From: Pseudomonas sp. KK4 | GTDB lineage: Bacteria; Pseudomonadota; Gammaproteobacteria; Pseudomonadales; Pseudomonadaceae | Assembly: GCF_001984065.1 (NCBI RefSeq) | Contig: NZ_LYVP01000045.1 | Coordinates: 1 to 43,289 of the forward strand | Reading direction: 5' to 3' | Length of the DNA stretch: 43,289 nt | Program-made: the position numbers and the translations under genes | The notes under the pieces: model-generated | What the model was told of the DNA's origin: nothing | Database searches by the model: none | Seen by the model: only the letters and a program-made list of their open reading frames with translations | Shown: positions 17,802 to 25,756 of the stretch, one piece after another | Numbering within the stretch: the stretch's first letter is position 1 | Layout: the number at the start of each line of letters is the position of its first letter

Positions 17802-18467
17802 ATGTCCTTGCCAGGTTCACGCATTCTTCCCAATCCTCCGCTGGCCGATGCTGAAGTGCTCCAAGCTTTCGCCCACGTGGTGACGCCGCACATCAGCGAC
17901 AACCTCGGTCGCCATATCGGTGCGCGCGGCCTTACGCGTTACAACCGAAGCGGAAAACTGGTGGGCACCGCCCTGACCGTCAAAACCCGTCCTGGCGACA
18001 ACCTGCTGATCTACAAAGCCATGAGCATGCTGCAGCCAGGCCATGTCCTGGTGGTAGACGCCCAAGGCGATACCAACAACGCTGTGATCGGCGAACTGGT
18101 CAAGCTCTACGCCCAACAACGTGGCTGCGTCGGATTCGTCATAGACGGGGCGATTCGTGACGTCGCCAGTTTCGACGACACCCCATGCTATGCCCGAAGC
18201 GTCGTTCACTGCGGCCCGTATAAAAGCGGCCCGGGTGAGATCAACGTGCCGGTCAGCATTGGCGGCATGGTCATCCAGCCAGGCGACCTGCTGGTGGGCG
18301 ATGAAGATGGACTGGTGGCCTTCTCCCAGTCGGATGCCGCTGAGGTTCTGCGCCGCGCCGCGCAACATGCGGCGCATGAAGAAGAGGTGAAAGCGGAAAT
18401 CGCCACCGGCGCTGTCCGCCAAAGCTGGATGGACAAGGTATTGAAACAGGCCGGCCTGGCCGATTGA
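17802..18467 (+). CDS. RraA/HMG-CHA aldolase family protein
   Basis: A 221-residue protein of the RraA fold, in which class II pyruvate aldolases cleave 4-hydroxy-4-methyl-2-oxoglutarate or 4-carboxy-4-hydroxy-2-oxoadipate and may decarboxylate oxaloacetate. The aldolase signature E-X20-R-D is intact: E98 (GELVKLYAQQRG) to R119-D120 (VIDGAIRDVASF). This favours a catalytic aldolase over the RNase-E inhibitor RraA, as does the operon context. The start has GGAG 9 nt upstream. The aminotransferase gene follows after 10 bp. The substrate is inferred, not proven. Confidence 0.82.
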   Translation: MSLPGSRILPNPPLADAEVLQAFAHVVTPHISDNLGRHIGARGLTRYNRSGKLVGTALTVKTRPGDNLLIYKAMSMLQPGHVLVVDAQGDTNNAVIGELVKLYAQQRGCVGFVIDGAIRDVASFDDTPCYARSVVHCGPYKSGPGEINVPVSIGGMVIQPGDLLVGDEDGLVAFSQSDAAEVLRRAAQHAAHEEEVKAEIATGAVRQSWMDKVLKQAGLAD

Positions 18468-18477
18468 GGAGAACGAC

Positions 18478-19686
18478 ATGAGCACTTCCTTTTTGTCTGA
18501 CCGAGTGCTGGGCATCGAGCCTTCACCGAGCATTGCCGCCAACGCACTGGTGGCTGAGTTACGCGCTCAGGGTCGCGACATCGTCAACTTCACTGTAGGC
18601 GAACCGGACTTCGATACCCCGCCACACATCCTTGCAGCGGCCAATGCCGCCATGCACAGCGGTGACACGCATTACACCGCCACCACCGGCACGCTCGCCC
18701 TGCGACAGGCCATCTGCCAAAAGCTCGAACGTGACAATGGGCTGACCTACGGCCTGGACGAAGTCGTCGCCGGGTGTGGGGGCAAGCACATCATTTATCA
18801 CGCACTGGCCGCGACCCTGAATCCGGGTGATGAAGTGATCGTGCACACGCCTTACTGGGTGTCTTACCCGGATATCGCTCGCTTGAACGATGCCACCCCG
18901 GTGATCATTCCCGGTGACGAAAGCAACGGCTTCAAACTCTCGCCCCAGGCGCTTGAACAAGCCATTACACCGCGCAGCAAGTGGGTGATTCTCAACACCC
19001 CGAACAACCCCAGCGGCGCCGTCTACACCGATACCGAACTGCTGGCGCTGGCCGCCGTGCTGCGCAGGCACGCACACGTCCTGATCATGGCCGACGAAAT
19101 CTATGAACAGTTCGTCTACGCCGATGCCCGGCATGTGTCCTTGGCACGGATCGCACCGGATCTCAAGGCACGTACGCTGATCGTCAACGGGGCGTCCAAA
19201 GGCTATGCCATGACGGGTTGGCGCCTGGGGTTCGGCGCAGGCCCTGCCTGGCTCATCGCAGCCATTGGCAAACTGTTGTCGCAAACCACCACCTGCCCGA
19301 GCTCCATCAGCCAGGCTGCAGCGGTGGCCGCTTTCGCGGGTGACCAGGCGCCCATTGCTGACATGCGCGAGGTCTATCAGATGCGTCGCGATCGCATGCT
19401 GCAACTGTTGGCATCGATCAGCGAGTTGCGCTTCACGCCGCCGGACGGGGCGTTTTATGTGTTCGCCAACGTCAGCGCACTGATGGGCAAGACCACGGAA
19501 AATGGCGAAACCCTCCAGACCGATTCGGCGCTGGTCGCCCATCTGCTCAAGGAATACGGACTGGCCACCGTCAGCGGTGCGGCTTACGGCATGTCGCCCT
19601 ATATCCGACTGTCCTTTGCCAGCTCACTGGACGTCATCGAAGAAGGCTGCCATCGCCTCGAACAAGCGTGCCAACGATTGCGCTGA
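18478..19686 (+). CDS. Class I/II PLP-dependent aminotransferase
   Basis: A 402-residue fold-type I aminotransferase of the aspartate-aminotransferase Iγ group. Visible: FTVGEPDFDTP near residue 40, PYWVSYPDI, the NTPNNPSGAVYT block, DEIYEQFVY, the PLP lysine K241 in NGASKGYAMTGWRLGFG, and the C-terminal arginine region YIRLSFASS. It probably transaminates an acidic amino acid to a 2-oxo acid. A strong ribosome site (GAGGAGAA) precedes the ATG, 10 bp after the aldolase gene. It sits between the aldolase and the uptake gene in one operon. Confidence 0.9.
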   Translation: MSTSFLSDRVLGIEPSPSIAANALVAELRAQGRDIVNFTVGEPDFDTPPHILAAANAAMHSGDTHYTATTGTLALRQAICQKLERDNGLTYGLDEVVAGCGGKHIIYHALAATLNPGDEVIVHTPYWVSYPDIARLNDATPVIIPGDESNGFKLSPQALEQAITPRSKWVILNTPNNPSGAVYTDTELLALAAVLRRHAHVLIMADEIYEQFVYADARHVSLARIAPDLKARTLIVNGASKGYAMTGWRLGFGAGPAWLIAAIGKLLSQTTTCPSSISQAAAVAAFAGDQAPIADMREVYQMRRDRMLQLLASISELRFTPPDGAFYVFANVSALMGKTTENGETLQTDSALVAHLLKEYGLATVSGAAYGMSPYIRLSFASSLDVIEEGCHRLEQACQRLR

Positions 19687-19779
19687 CGAGCGCTCGCGAC
19701 ATCCGACAGCCATCGGACGGCTGCTCATTGACTGCCTAGAACAACACTCATAATCATTGTCATCAAATGAGGCATCCCC

Positions 19780-21039
19780 ATGCACAAGCCCCGTATCGCG
19801 CTGGTATGGCAAATCATGATCGGCCTGCTCGCCGGCATCGCCATCGGCGCCCTGCTGCACCGGTTTCCCGAATCCCGTCCATGGCTGGTCGACAACCTGC
19901 TGCAACCCGCAGGCGACATTTTCATCAAGCTGATGAAGATGATCGTCGTACCGATTGTGTTTTCCTGCATGGTGGTCGGCATCGCCGGTCACGGTGACGG
20001 CAAATCCCTTGGCCGCATCGGGATTAAATCGCTGGGTTATTTTTTCTGCATCACCACCCTGGCAATCATCATCGGGCTGGTCATTGGCAACCTGCTCAAG
20101 CCCGGAGCCGGAACAGATCTGGCGAGCCTCAAGGCAGCCGCGATCACCCTGCCGACCAGCAGCGGAGCGGGTCATAGCCTGGGGCAAATCATTGTCGGAA
20201 TCATCCCCGACAACGTGATCAATGCGATGGCGCAGGGCAGTCTGCTTTCGGTGTTGTTTTTCGCGGTGATGTTCGGCCTGGGTGTCTCGAAGCTGAGCAA
20301 CGAACGCAAGGAACCGGTGATTGCGCTGCTGCGCGGCGTCTCGGAAGCGATGTTCAAGGTCACCTCGATGATCATGGCCTACTCACCTATCGGCGTATTC
20401 GGAATGATCTCCGTGACGGTGGCCAACTTCGGTTTCAGTTCTCTGCTGCCATTGGCCAAACTGATCATGGTCAGTTATGTCGCCATCGCTTTCTTCGTAC
20501 TGGTCGTTCTGAACCTGGTGGCGCGACTCTGCGGCATCAACCTGTTCGCCCTGATGCGCCATATCAAGGACGAATTGGTCCTGGCCTTCTCCAGTGCCAG
20601 TTCGGCAGCGGTCATGCCGCAGTTGATGAAGAAGCTTGAGACATACGGAGTACCGCCCTCGCTGGTCAGTTTCGTCGTACCTGTCGGCTACTCGTTCAAC
20701 CTGGATGGTGCTTCGCTGTTTTTGGGCATAGGCACGTTGTTCGTGGCGCAGTTGTATGGCATCGATTTGAGCATCGGCGACCAGGCCCTGCTCGTGGTCA
20801 CCATGGTCCTGACGTCCAAGGGGGCTGCCGGCGTACCCGGTTTCATGTTCGTGATTTTGTCAGCCACGCTGGCCAGTGCCGGCCTGCCCCTGGAAGGCAT
20901 CGCGTTCATCGCTGGGGTCTACCGGTTGATGGAAATGCCGACAACCGCCTTGAACGTGCTGGGCAATGCCCTGGCGCCGTTGGTGATTGCCAAATGGGAG
21001 GGCCGCGCTGCGCACTGCCTGAAGGCGACACCGGCCTGA
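19780..21039 (+). CDS. Dicarboxylate/amino acid:cation symporter (GltP/DctA family)
   Basis: A 419-residue inner-membrane carrier of the DAACS family, with eight or so membrane helices plus re-entrant loops. Family features: FIKLMKMIVVPIVFSCMVVG, the serine-rich loop LAFSSASSAAVMPQ, GYSFNLDGASLFLG (the NMDGT-like segment, here NLDGA) and SKGAAGVPGF. It imports glutamate, aspartate or C4-dicarboxylates with protons or sodium; here it probably feeds the upstream aminotransferase. The start has GAGGCA 7 nt upstream. It is third in the operon, after a 93-bp gap holding a small TCCGA/TCGGA hairpin. Confidence 0.9.
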   Translation: MHKPRIALVWQIMIGLLAGIAIGALLHRFPESRPWLVDNLLQPAGDIFIKLMKMIVVPIVFSCMVVGIAGHGDGKSLGRIGIKSLGYFFCITTLAIIIGLVIGNLLKPGAGTDLASLKAAAITLPTSSGAGHSLGQIIVGIIPDNVINAMAQGSLLSVLFFAVMFGLGVSKLSNERKEPVIALLRGVSEAMFKVTSMIMAYSPIGVFGMISVTVANFGFSSLLPLAKLIMVSYVAIAFFVLVVLNLVARLCGINLFALMRHIKDELVLAFSSASSAAVMPQLMKKLETYGVPPSLVSFVVPVGYSFNLDGASLFLGIGTLFVAQLYGIDLSIGDQALLVVTMVLTSKGAAGVPGFMFVILSATLASAGLPLEGIAFIAGVYRLMEMPTTALNVLGNALAPLVIAKWEGRAAHCLKATPA

Positions 21040-21194
21040 GACGCCGCTGGTCAGGCAATGTGGAAGGTGCTCGTTGGTAAAGTGTGAAGTTGCCCCCTTG
21101 GCAAGCAGTCCTGGGGGGCTTGGATATACTGGGCAGACTCTCGTTTACCCAAGACAATCACTTCGGCCTATTGCAGCCCGACGGGACCAAACCC

Positions 21195-21635
21195 ATGCCC
21201 CTCAAACGAATGGACAACATCCTGATCGTCGTCGACGATCTCGACGCGGTGAAAACCTTCTTCATCGAATTGGGCCTCACCCTCGAAGGCCAAACCACGG
21301 TCGAGGGGGCCGCTGTCGGGCGCCTCATAGGGCTTGAAAACGTCAAGTCCACCATCGTCATGCTGCGCACGCCCGACGGTCAGGGAATCGAGCTGGACAA
21401 ATTCCACACGCCCGACGCCATCAGGTTCGGCCCTGTGGATGCGCCGGTCAACACCTTGGGGCTGCGTCGGCTCATGTTTGCCGTTGAGGGTCTCGATTCA
21501 GTGGTGGCGCATATGCAGGCCCATGCCGCCGAATTGATTGGCCAGATGCAGTACGAGCAATCCTACCGGCTCGCCTATATTCGCGGGCCGGAAGGCATCA
21601 TCGTCGGGCTGGCTGAGCAACTTGTTCAAGGGTGA
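21195..21635 (+). CDS. VOC-family protein (copy 1)
   Basis: A 146-residue glyoxalase/bleomycin-resistance-fold protein with two βαβββ modules; metal-dependent dioxygenases, isomerases and resistance proteins share the fold. The first module starts RMDNILIVVDDLDAVKTFF. ELDKFHTPDAIRFG marks the middle, and the second module includes RLMFAVEGLDSVVAHM and IRGPEGIIVGLAEQL. A second copy at 30333 is about 85% identical. The start at 21195 is chosen by alignment with that copy; the in-frame extension upstream is not conserved. Its substrate is unknown; it lies 155 bp after the symporter gene and may be separate from that operon. Confidence 0.85.
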   Translation: MPLKRMDNILIVVDDLDAVKTFFIELGLTLEGQTTVEGAAVGRLIGLENVKSTIVMLRTPDGQGIELDKFHTPDAIRFGPVDAPVNTLGLRRLMFAVEGLDSVVAHMQAHAAELIGQMQYEQSYRLAYIRGPEGIIVGLAEQLVQG

Positions 21636-21654
21636 CTGCGCGAACGCAGTTTTC
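21635..21654 (+). terminator. Short stem-loop with T-run after VOC gene
   Basis: ACTGCG-CGAA-CGCAGT followed by TTTC overlaps the stop codon of the VOC gene. The 6-bp stem is short but GC-rich with a stable tetraloop, so it is a plausible weak intrinsic terminator. Confidence 0.5.
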
Positions 21655-21847
21655 AAAGAGGATGCCCCGCCGTTCTGAGTAATGCTGTTCACTTAAGGAC
21701 GCTGCCCCTGGCGCAAAGTGCATGGGAGCGGGTCGATAAAGGTATCAGTGCGCGCCATGTTCTGGTTTTCATCAACTTGCCTTGAAGCCAGATCCGACAG
21801 GGAGCGCGCTTTATGTTCAGGTTCGCCGGACTGCTGTTTATCCTGCA

Positions 21848-22486
21848 CTACCCCTTCGCCGGGGCTTTATCTGTGCTTTTACGCCCCTTGGGGGCTATCG
21901 CTTCATACTCAGCAGTATCGGCCTCTGTCACCAAATGTGCGGCCACTGCAGTGTCGCGATAGCGGTAATTGGCCGAGGTTTTCCTGGCCACGGGCCGATC
22001 CGGTTTCATGGACGTTGCCTTGGCAGGGGTTGTCGGCACAAACGCCCCCGGATCCATCGCAAAACGCTGAGCCAGCGCATAAGCCATCTTGTGGCTGATG
22101 GGCCGATCGCCACTGAGCACCTTGGACACAGCCGTTTTATCGCCGATTTCAGGGAGGTCGGAACCGGTGAGCCCCTGTGTCGCCATCAGATCCTTGATCA
22201 GTTGCACAGGGGTACAGCTCGCTTCAAACGCGGCATTCGATTGGCGAAACTGGTCGGAGTCGCGCTGGTAAGCCAGGATCGCGTCCTCAAGTTCAACGAG
22301 AATTTTCTCCTCGACCTTGCTCAGTTCACGGCCGTCGGTGAGCTCATCGAGCAGCTCGGTTGCACGCTCGTAGTCGGCGGGGGTCTCGATGCCGTGCACG
22401 AATTCACCGCGCAGGCGCTCCAGTACCGCGTGCAGTTCACCCAGTGTCGCGATCACGGATTGAAAGTCGGTGCGGGTTGCACTCAT
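21848..22486 (-). CDS. higA: HigA-type antitoxin with long C-terminal tail
   Basis: A 212-residue antitoxin, cognate to the HigB toxin encoded immediately before it. The N-terminal half is helical (ATLGELHAVLERLRGEFVHG, ADYERATELLDELTDGRELS). An HTH follows at about residues 105-150 (LIKDLMATQGLTGSDLPEIG, then DKTAVSKVLSGDRPISHKMA). The last ~60 residues are basic and low-complexity (PTTPAKATSMKPDRPVARKT onward), which is longer than usual HigA proteins and is an oddity. The start at 22486 overlaps the toxin stop (ATGA). An open frame continuing upstream through higB in another frame is not credible. It should bind HigB and repress the operon. Confidence 0.82.
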   Translation of the reverse strand: MSATRTDFQSVIATLGELHAVLERLRGEFVHGIETPADYERATELLDELTDGRELSKVEEKILVELEDAILAYQRDSDQFRQSNAAFEASCTPVQLIKDLMATQGLTGSDLPEIGDKTAVSKVLSGDRPISHKMAYALAQRFAMDPGAFVPTTPAKATSMKPDRPVARKTSANYRYRDTAVAAHLVTEADTAEYEAIAPKGRKSTDKAPAKG

Positions 22487-22815
22487 CGTCTTACTCCTTT
22501 GTTTTTTGCGTACCAGAGGTTGGCAACGTCGTAATCGGCATGGGTGTAGATGTGTTTGACATAGAACTTCTGTCGGGCGTAGTTCACTGCGCCGATGACC
22601 CTCAGGTTGTTGCCGCCGACGTCGATCACCACCCAATTCATGGCGGCTCGCGGCTTGAACAAATCGATACCTTGCGTACCGAACATTTTTTGCAGATCCG
22701 CGAATTCCGCCGGGCGGGCCATCTTCAAAAGGCGCAGGCACCGGCATAGCCCGGCCCTGTCGTTGGGGTACAACATCGCAGCGTCGTCAAAACGTGATGG
22801 CTTGAGTATATCCAT
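22483..22815 (-). CDS. higB: HigB-type mRNA interferase toxin
   Basis: A 110-residue RelE/HigB-fold toxin; relatives cleave mRNA at the ribosome. Typical blocks are MNWVVIDVGGNNLRVIGAVN, ARQKFYVKHIYTHADYD at the C-terminal core, and basic residues throughout. Toxin-first order is the HigBA hallmark. The ATG at 22815 is preceded by GGACAGGGAAG. It is translationally coupled to the antitoxin gene by a 4-bp overlap. Intact, with no disabling mutation seen. Confidence 0.85.
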   Translation of the reverse strand: MDILKPSRFDDAAMLYPNDRAGLCRCLRLLKMARPAEFADLQKMFGTQGIDLFKPRAAMNWVVIDVGGNNLRVIGAVNYARQKFYVKHIYTHADYDVANLWYAKNKGVRR

Positions 22816-22847
22816 TGGCTTCCCTGTCCTTTGTGGTGATACTACCT

Positions 22848-22869
22848 GAGTTGTGTTTTTTCACAACTC
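22848..22869 (-). promoter_or_regulatory. higBA promoter with overlapping operator
   Basis: GAGTTGTG (22848-22855) and CACAACTC (22862-22869) form a perfect 8-bp inverted repeat with a 6-nt spacer. On the minus strand, TTGTGA inside it and TAGTAT 16 nt further on make a reasonable -35/-10 pair, so antitoxin bound at the repeat would block the promoter. Confidence 0.6.
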
Positions 22870-22932
22870 TATTATTAACGATGGCCCGCCCCAAAAACCC
22901 CTCGCAAGCCGACCACCGAACATTTGACATGA

Positions 22933-22966
22933 TTGCCTAAGGCAACCATATTATTGCCCAAAGCAA
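22933..22966 (+). promoter_or_regulatory. Double MarR-type operator
   Basis: TTGCCTAAGGCAA (22933-22945) is a perfect palindrome and TTGCCCAAAGCAA (22954-22966) a near copy. They are 21 bp apart, two helical turns, and each is followed by CCATA. The pair ends just before the MarR-GNAT gene, so autoregulation is likely. Confidence 0.65.
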
Positions 22967-22982
22967 CCATATGAGATTTGCC

Positions 22983-23897
22983 ATGACCGCCCTCATCGAA
23001 CGCGCCGAAACGGTACGCCGCTTCAACCGCTTCTACACCCACCAGATCGGCGCGCTGCAAGAGCACCTGCTCAAGGCCGAATTCTCGTTGACGGAGGCTC
23101 GCATTCTTTTCGAGTTGGGCGCCAGTGATGGCCTCAAGAGTGCTGACCTGTGCCAGATGCTCGGCCTGGACGCCGGCTACGTCAGCCGGGTCATAGGCGG
23201 GTTCGAGAAACAGGGCTTGATTGGCAAGACTCGCTCGGCAAGCGACGCCCGGGCCTCGCAAATCCAGCTCACCGCGTCCGGCCGCAGCGTATTGGCCTCG
23301 CTGGAGCAAGCCGCCCGCGAGGAAGTCGTGGCGATGCTGCAAGGCTTGCCTGAGTCGCAGCAAGAGCAATTGACCCAAGCGATGAAGCGGATACAGGCGC
23401 TGCTGGGCGACCGCGATCCGTCCTATCTCTTGCGCGACCCCAAGCCAGGTGACATGGGCATTGTCGTTCAGCAGCAAGCCCAGCTCTATACCCGCGAATA
23501 CGGTTGGAATTCGCAGTTCGAAGCGCTGGTGGCAGAAATTGTCGCCAAATATCTTCGTGAATTCGATCCATCGTGCGAGCGATGCTGGATCGCGGAAAAA
23601 GATGGCAAGGTCATCGGTTCAGTCTTTGTCGTCAAACATGACCAGACTACTGCCCAACTGCGAATGCTCTATGTAGACGCCAGTGCCAGAGGCATGGGCA
23701 TCGGCAATCGACTGCTTGATGAAAGCCTGCGATTTGCGCACGATGCCGGTTACACGCGCATGATGCTCTGGACCACCAGCGTGCTTGGCGATGCCCGAAA
23801 GCTCTATCAGAAGGCAGGCTTTCAACTGGTCGACGAGGAACAGGTGCACAGTTTCGGCAAAGACCTGGTCAGCCAGACCTGGGCGCGGGATCTGTAG
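22983..23897 (+). CDS. MarR-family HTH regulator fused to GNAT acetyltransferase
   Basis: A bifunctional protein of about 304 residues. The N-terminal winged HTH of the MarR family (SLTEARILFELGASDGLKSA, then LCQMLGLDAGYVSRVIGGFE, wing TRSASDARASQIQLT) is followed by a GNAT domain from about residue 145 (MGIVVQQQAQLYTREYGWN), with the acetyl-CoA loop ARGMGIGNRLLDESL and FYQKAGF-like LYQKAGFQLVDEE. This domain pair is known from several bacteria; the acetylated target is unknown. An ATG at 22971 is an alternative start. The stop codon TAG lies within a REPIN that begins at 23892. Confidence 0.88.
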   Translation: MTALIERAETVRRFNRFYTHQIGALQEHLLKAEFSLTEARILFELGASDGLKSADLCQMLGLDAGYVSRVIGGFEKQGLIGKTRSASDARASQIQLTASGRSVLASLEQAAREEVVAMLQGLPESQQEQLTQAMKRIQALLGDRDPSYLLRDPKPGDMGIVVQQQAQLYTREYGWNSQFEALVAEIVAKYLREFDPSCERCWIAEKDGKVIGSVFVVKHDQTTAQLRMLYVDASARGMGIGNRLLDESLRFAHDAGYTRMMLWTTSVLGDARKLYQKAGFQLVDEEQVHSFGKDLVSQTWARDL

Positions 23898-23993
23898 GAG
23901 CGAGCTCGCTCGCGATGGTCGTGAACGATAACGCGGGGCGCCTGATGCCCCGCGGTGTGCTTTCGTTCATCGCGAGCGTGCTCGCTCCTACAG
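23892..23993. repeat. REPIN (inverted REP pair)
   Basis: Runs from CTGTAGGAGCGAGCTCGCTC to GAGCGTGCTCGCTCCTACAG, with the interior GATGGTCGTGAACGATAACG. It begins inside the last codon pair of the MarR-GNAT gene (CTG TAG), supplying its Leu and stop codons. Confidence 0.9.
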
Positions 23994-24013
23994 GGGCCAG
24001 GGTTGCCGGTTGT

Positions 24014-24544
24014 TCAGCGGGGGACTACGCCTATTTGCTGCAGGAAGGTCAGGTTGTCTTCCAGATGCCAGTTTTCGGCGATCCTGCCATCGGCGATGCG
24101 GTAGAGGTCGGTGGCAATGAAGTCCACTGCCTGGCCCTGTCCCCTGACCCCGTTGAAGCTGCCGGTGAAGTGTCCGGTGAAGCGCAGGTGCGATACCACG
24201 CGATCGCCACTGACAATCATCTGCCGGACCTCGCAATTCAGGTCGGGCACTGCCGCGTGGAACGCCTGGGACGCGGCCAGCGGCCCGGCAATGCCCTGGG
24301 CTCGGCCCGGGGGCAAGGCGCGGTCCATGAAGTCGGGCGCCAGAGCCTGCCGGGCCAGCGACGGATCGCCGGATGACCAGAAGGTTGCGTAACGTCGTGC
24401 AGCGAGGGTCTGCGCCTGAACCTGTTCAGGCTTGGCACCGGGATCGGTGATCAGCACGTTCGGAGTGACCAGTGTCGGTTCCGCGGCCAGCGCAGGCTGA
24501 CCGAGGACCGCAGCCGCCAGCAGACCTGCAATCAGCAAGCGCAT
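24014..24544 (-). CDS. Secreted SnoaL-like (ester cyclase/NTF2-fold) protein
   Basis: A 176-residue protein with a clear Sec signal peptide (MRLLIAGLLAAAVLGQPALA, cleavage before AEP), so it acts in the periplasm. The mature part is an NTF2-like SnoaL cone: FWSSGDPSLARQALAPDFMD, AASQAFHAAVPDLNCEVRQM, HLRFTGHFTGSFNGVRGQGQ, and DGRIAENWHLEDNLTFLQQIG at the end. Members are polyketide cyclases or binding proteins of unknown role. The start overlaps the Old Yellow Enzyme gene end by 13 bp, so the two are co-translated. Confidence 0.85.
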   Translation of the reverse strand: MRLLIAGLLAAAVLGQPALAAEPTLVTPNVLITDPGAKPEQVQAQTLAARRYATFWSSGDPSLARQALAPDFMDRALPPGRAQGIAGPLAASQAFHAAVPDLNCEVRQMIVSGDRVVSHLRFTGHFTGSFNGVRGQGQAVDFIATDLYRIADGRIAENWHLEDNLTFLQQIGVVPR

Positions 24545-25647
24545 TGGGTTTCTCCGCGGGCGATGGAGGCATAATCGGTGTAGCCCTGGGCCGTGCCACC
24601 GAACAATGTCGCGGGATCGAGAGCCGCCAGTGGCAGGTCTTGCTCCAGGCGCAAAGGCAAGTCGGGATTGCCCACAAACGGTCTGCCGAACGCCACAAGG
24701 TCTGCATAGCCCTGGCCGATGACCCACTCGGCGCGTGCGCGGTCGTAATTGCCGGCAACGATGATCGGCCGAGTGAAGCGTTGGCGAATGGCCTGGCGAA
24801 ACGCTTCGGTGAACACCGGCGCATCGTCCCAGTCCGCTTCGACCAGGTGCAGGTAGCCGATGCCTTTTTCCTGCAGGTACTCGGCCGCTTCGAGGATGGT
24901 CGGCAGGATGTCCGGGCAGGCCATGCCGCGGGCGGTCAGGAACGGTGCCAGGCGGATCGCCGTGCGTTCGGCGCCGACTTCATCGCTGACCGCGTCGACC
25001 ACTTCCTTGAGAAAACGCAGGCGGTTGCTGCGTGAGCCGCCGTATTCATCGGTGCGTGTGTTGGAGGTGGTGCGCAGGAACTGGTCCACCAGATAACCGT
25101 TGGCACCATGGATCTCCACACCATCGAAACCGGCACGGATGGCCCGGCGTGCGGCCTGGCGAAAGTCGTCGACGATCTGGGCGATCTCGGCGCGGGTCAG
25201 CGCTCGCGGCGTCGGGCTGTCGAACATGCCGCCCTGCCCCGTGACCGGGTCGACTTTCCAGATTTGCCCTTCGAAAGGTTCGGCGGACGGCGCCACCGGC
25301 AGGTCGCCGCCGTGGAAGTCCGGATGGGACAAGCGCCCGACGTGCCACAGTTGCAGGAAGATCCGGCCGCCCTCGGCATGCACCGCTTCGGTTACGCCCT
25401 GCCAGCCTTGCACCTGCGCTTCGCTGTAGATGCCGGGGGTGAAGGAATAGCCCTTGCCCTGCGGGGATATCTGCGCCGCCTCGGTCACGATCAACGCCGC
25501 CGACGCTCGCTGGGCGTAGTACTGAGCGTTAAGGGCATTGGGAATATCGCCGGGCTGGCTGCTGCGAGCACGGGTCATGGGCGCCATCACGACCCGGTGA
25601 GGGGCATTGAGGCCTGCAAAGGAGATCGGTGTGAATAACGTCGTCAT
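24532..25647 (-). CDS. Old Yellow Enzyme family alkene reductase (NemA-like)
   Basis: An FMN- and NAD(P)H-dependent ene-reductase of 371 residues that reduces activated C=C bonds or nitro compounds. Visible: PHRVVMAPMTRARS near residue 17, LQLWHVGRLSHPDF (active-site region), DGVEIHGANGYLVDQFLR with the substrate-binding His/Asn, TDEYGGSRSNRLRF, and FGRPFVGNPDLPLRL for FMN phosphate binding. The start at 25647 is preceded by AGGAAAC and is the family N-terminus. It is divergent from the LysR gene, which probably controls it, and is followed by the SnoaL-like gene. Confidence 0.92.
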   Translation of the reverse strand: MTTLFTPISFAGLNAPHRVVMAPMTRARSSQPGDIPNALNAQYYAQRASAALIVTEAAQISPQGKGYSFTPGIYSEAQVQGWQGVTEAVHAEGGRIFLQLWHVGRLSHPDFHGGDLPVAPSAEPFEGQIWKVDPVTGQGGMFDSPTPRALTRAEIAQIVDDFRQAARRAIRAGFDGVEIHGANGYLVDQFLRTTSNTRTDEYGGSRSNRLRFLKEVVDAVSDEVGAERTAIRLAPFLTARGMACPDILPTILEAAEYLQEKGIGYLHLVEADWDDAPVFTEAFRQAIRQRFTRPIIVAGNYDRARAEWVIGQGYADLVAFGRPFVGNPDLPLRLEQDLPLAALDPATLFGGTAQGYTDYASIARGETQCAC

Positions 25648-25756
25648 GATGGAGTTTCCTGAGCCAGTGAGAGTGGATGGGCTCAGTCTGCGATCGGGGA
25701 TCTGATTTGATAATTGGGCTAGTCTTTGATGGATTTTCAAAAATACTGGAACAATC
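25648..25756. promoter_or_regulatory. Divergent promoter of ene-reductase and LysR genes
   Basis: This 109-bp gap carries TTTGATAAT (25706-25714) and TTTGA-N7-TCAAA (25725-25741), candidate LysR sites. A perfect version, GTTTGAT-N5-ATCAAAC, occurs downstream of the LysR gene at 26687-26705. Confidence 0.45.

Noticed and set aside
22487..22747. Upstream extension of the higA frame into higB
   Set aside because: It would read higB in another frame, and the HigB product in the other frame is a clear toxin; the ATGA overlap explains the junction.
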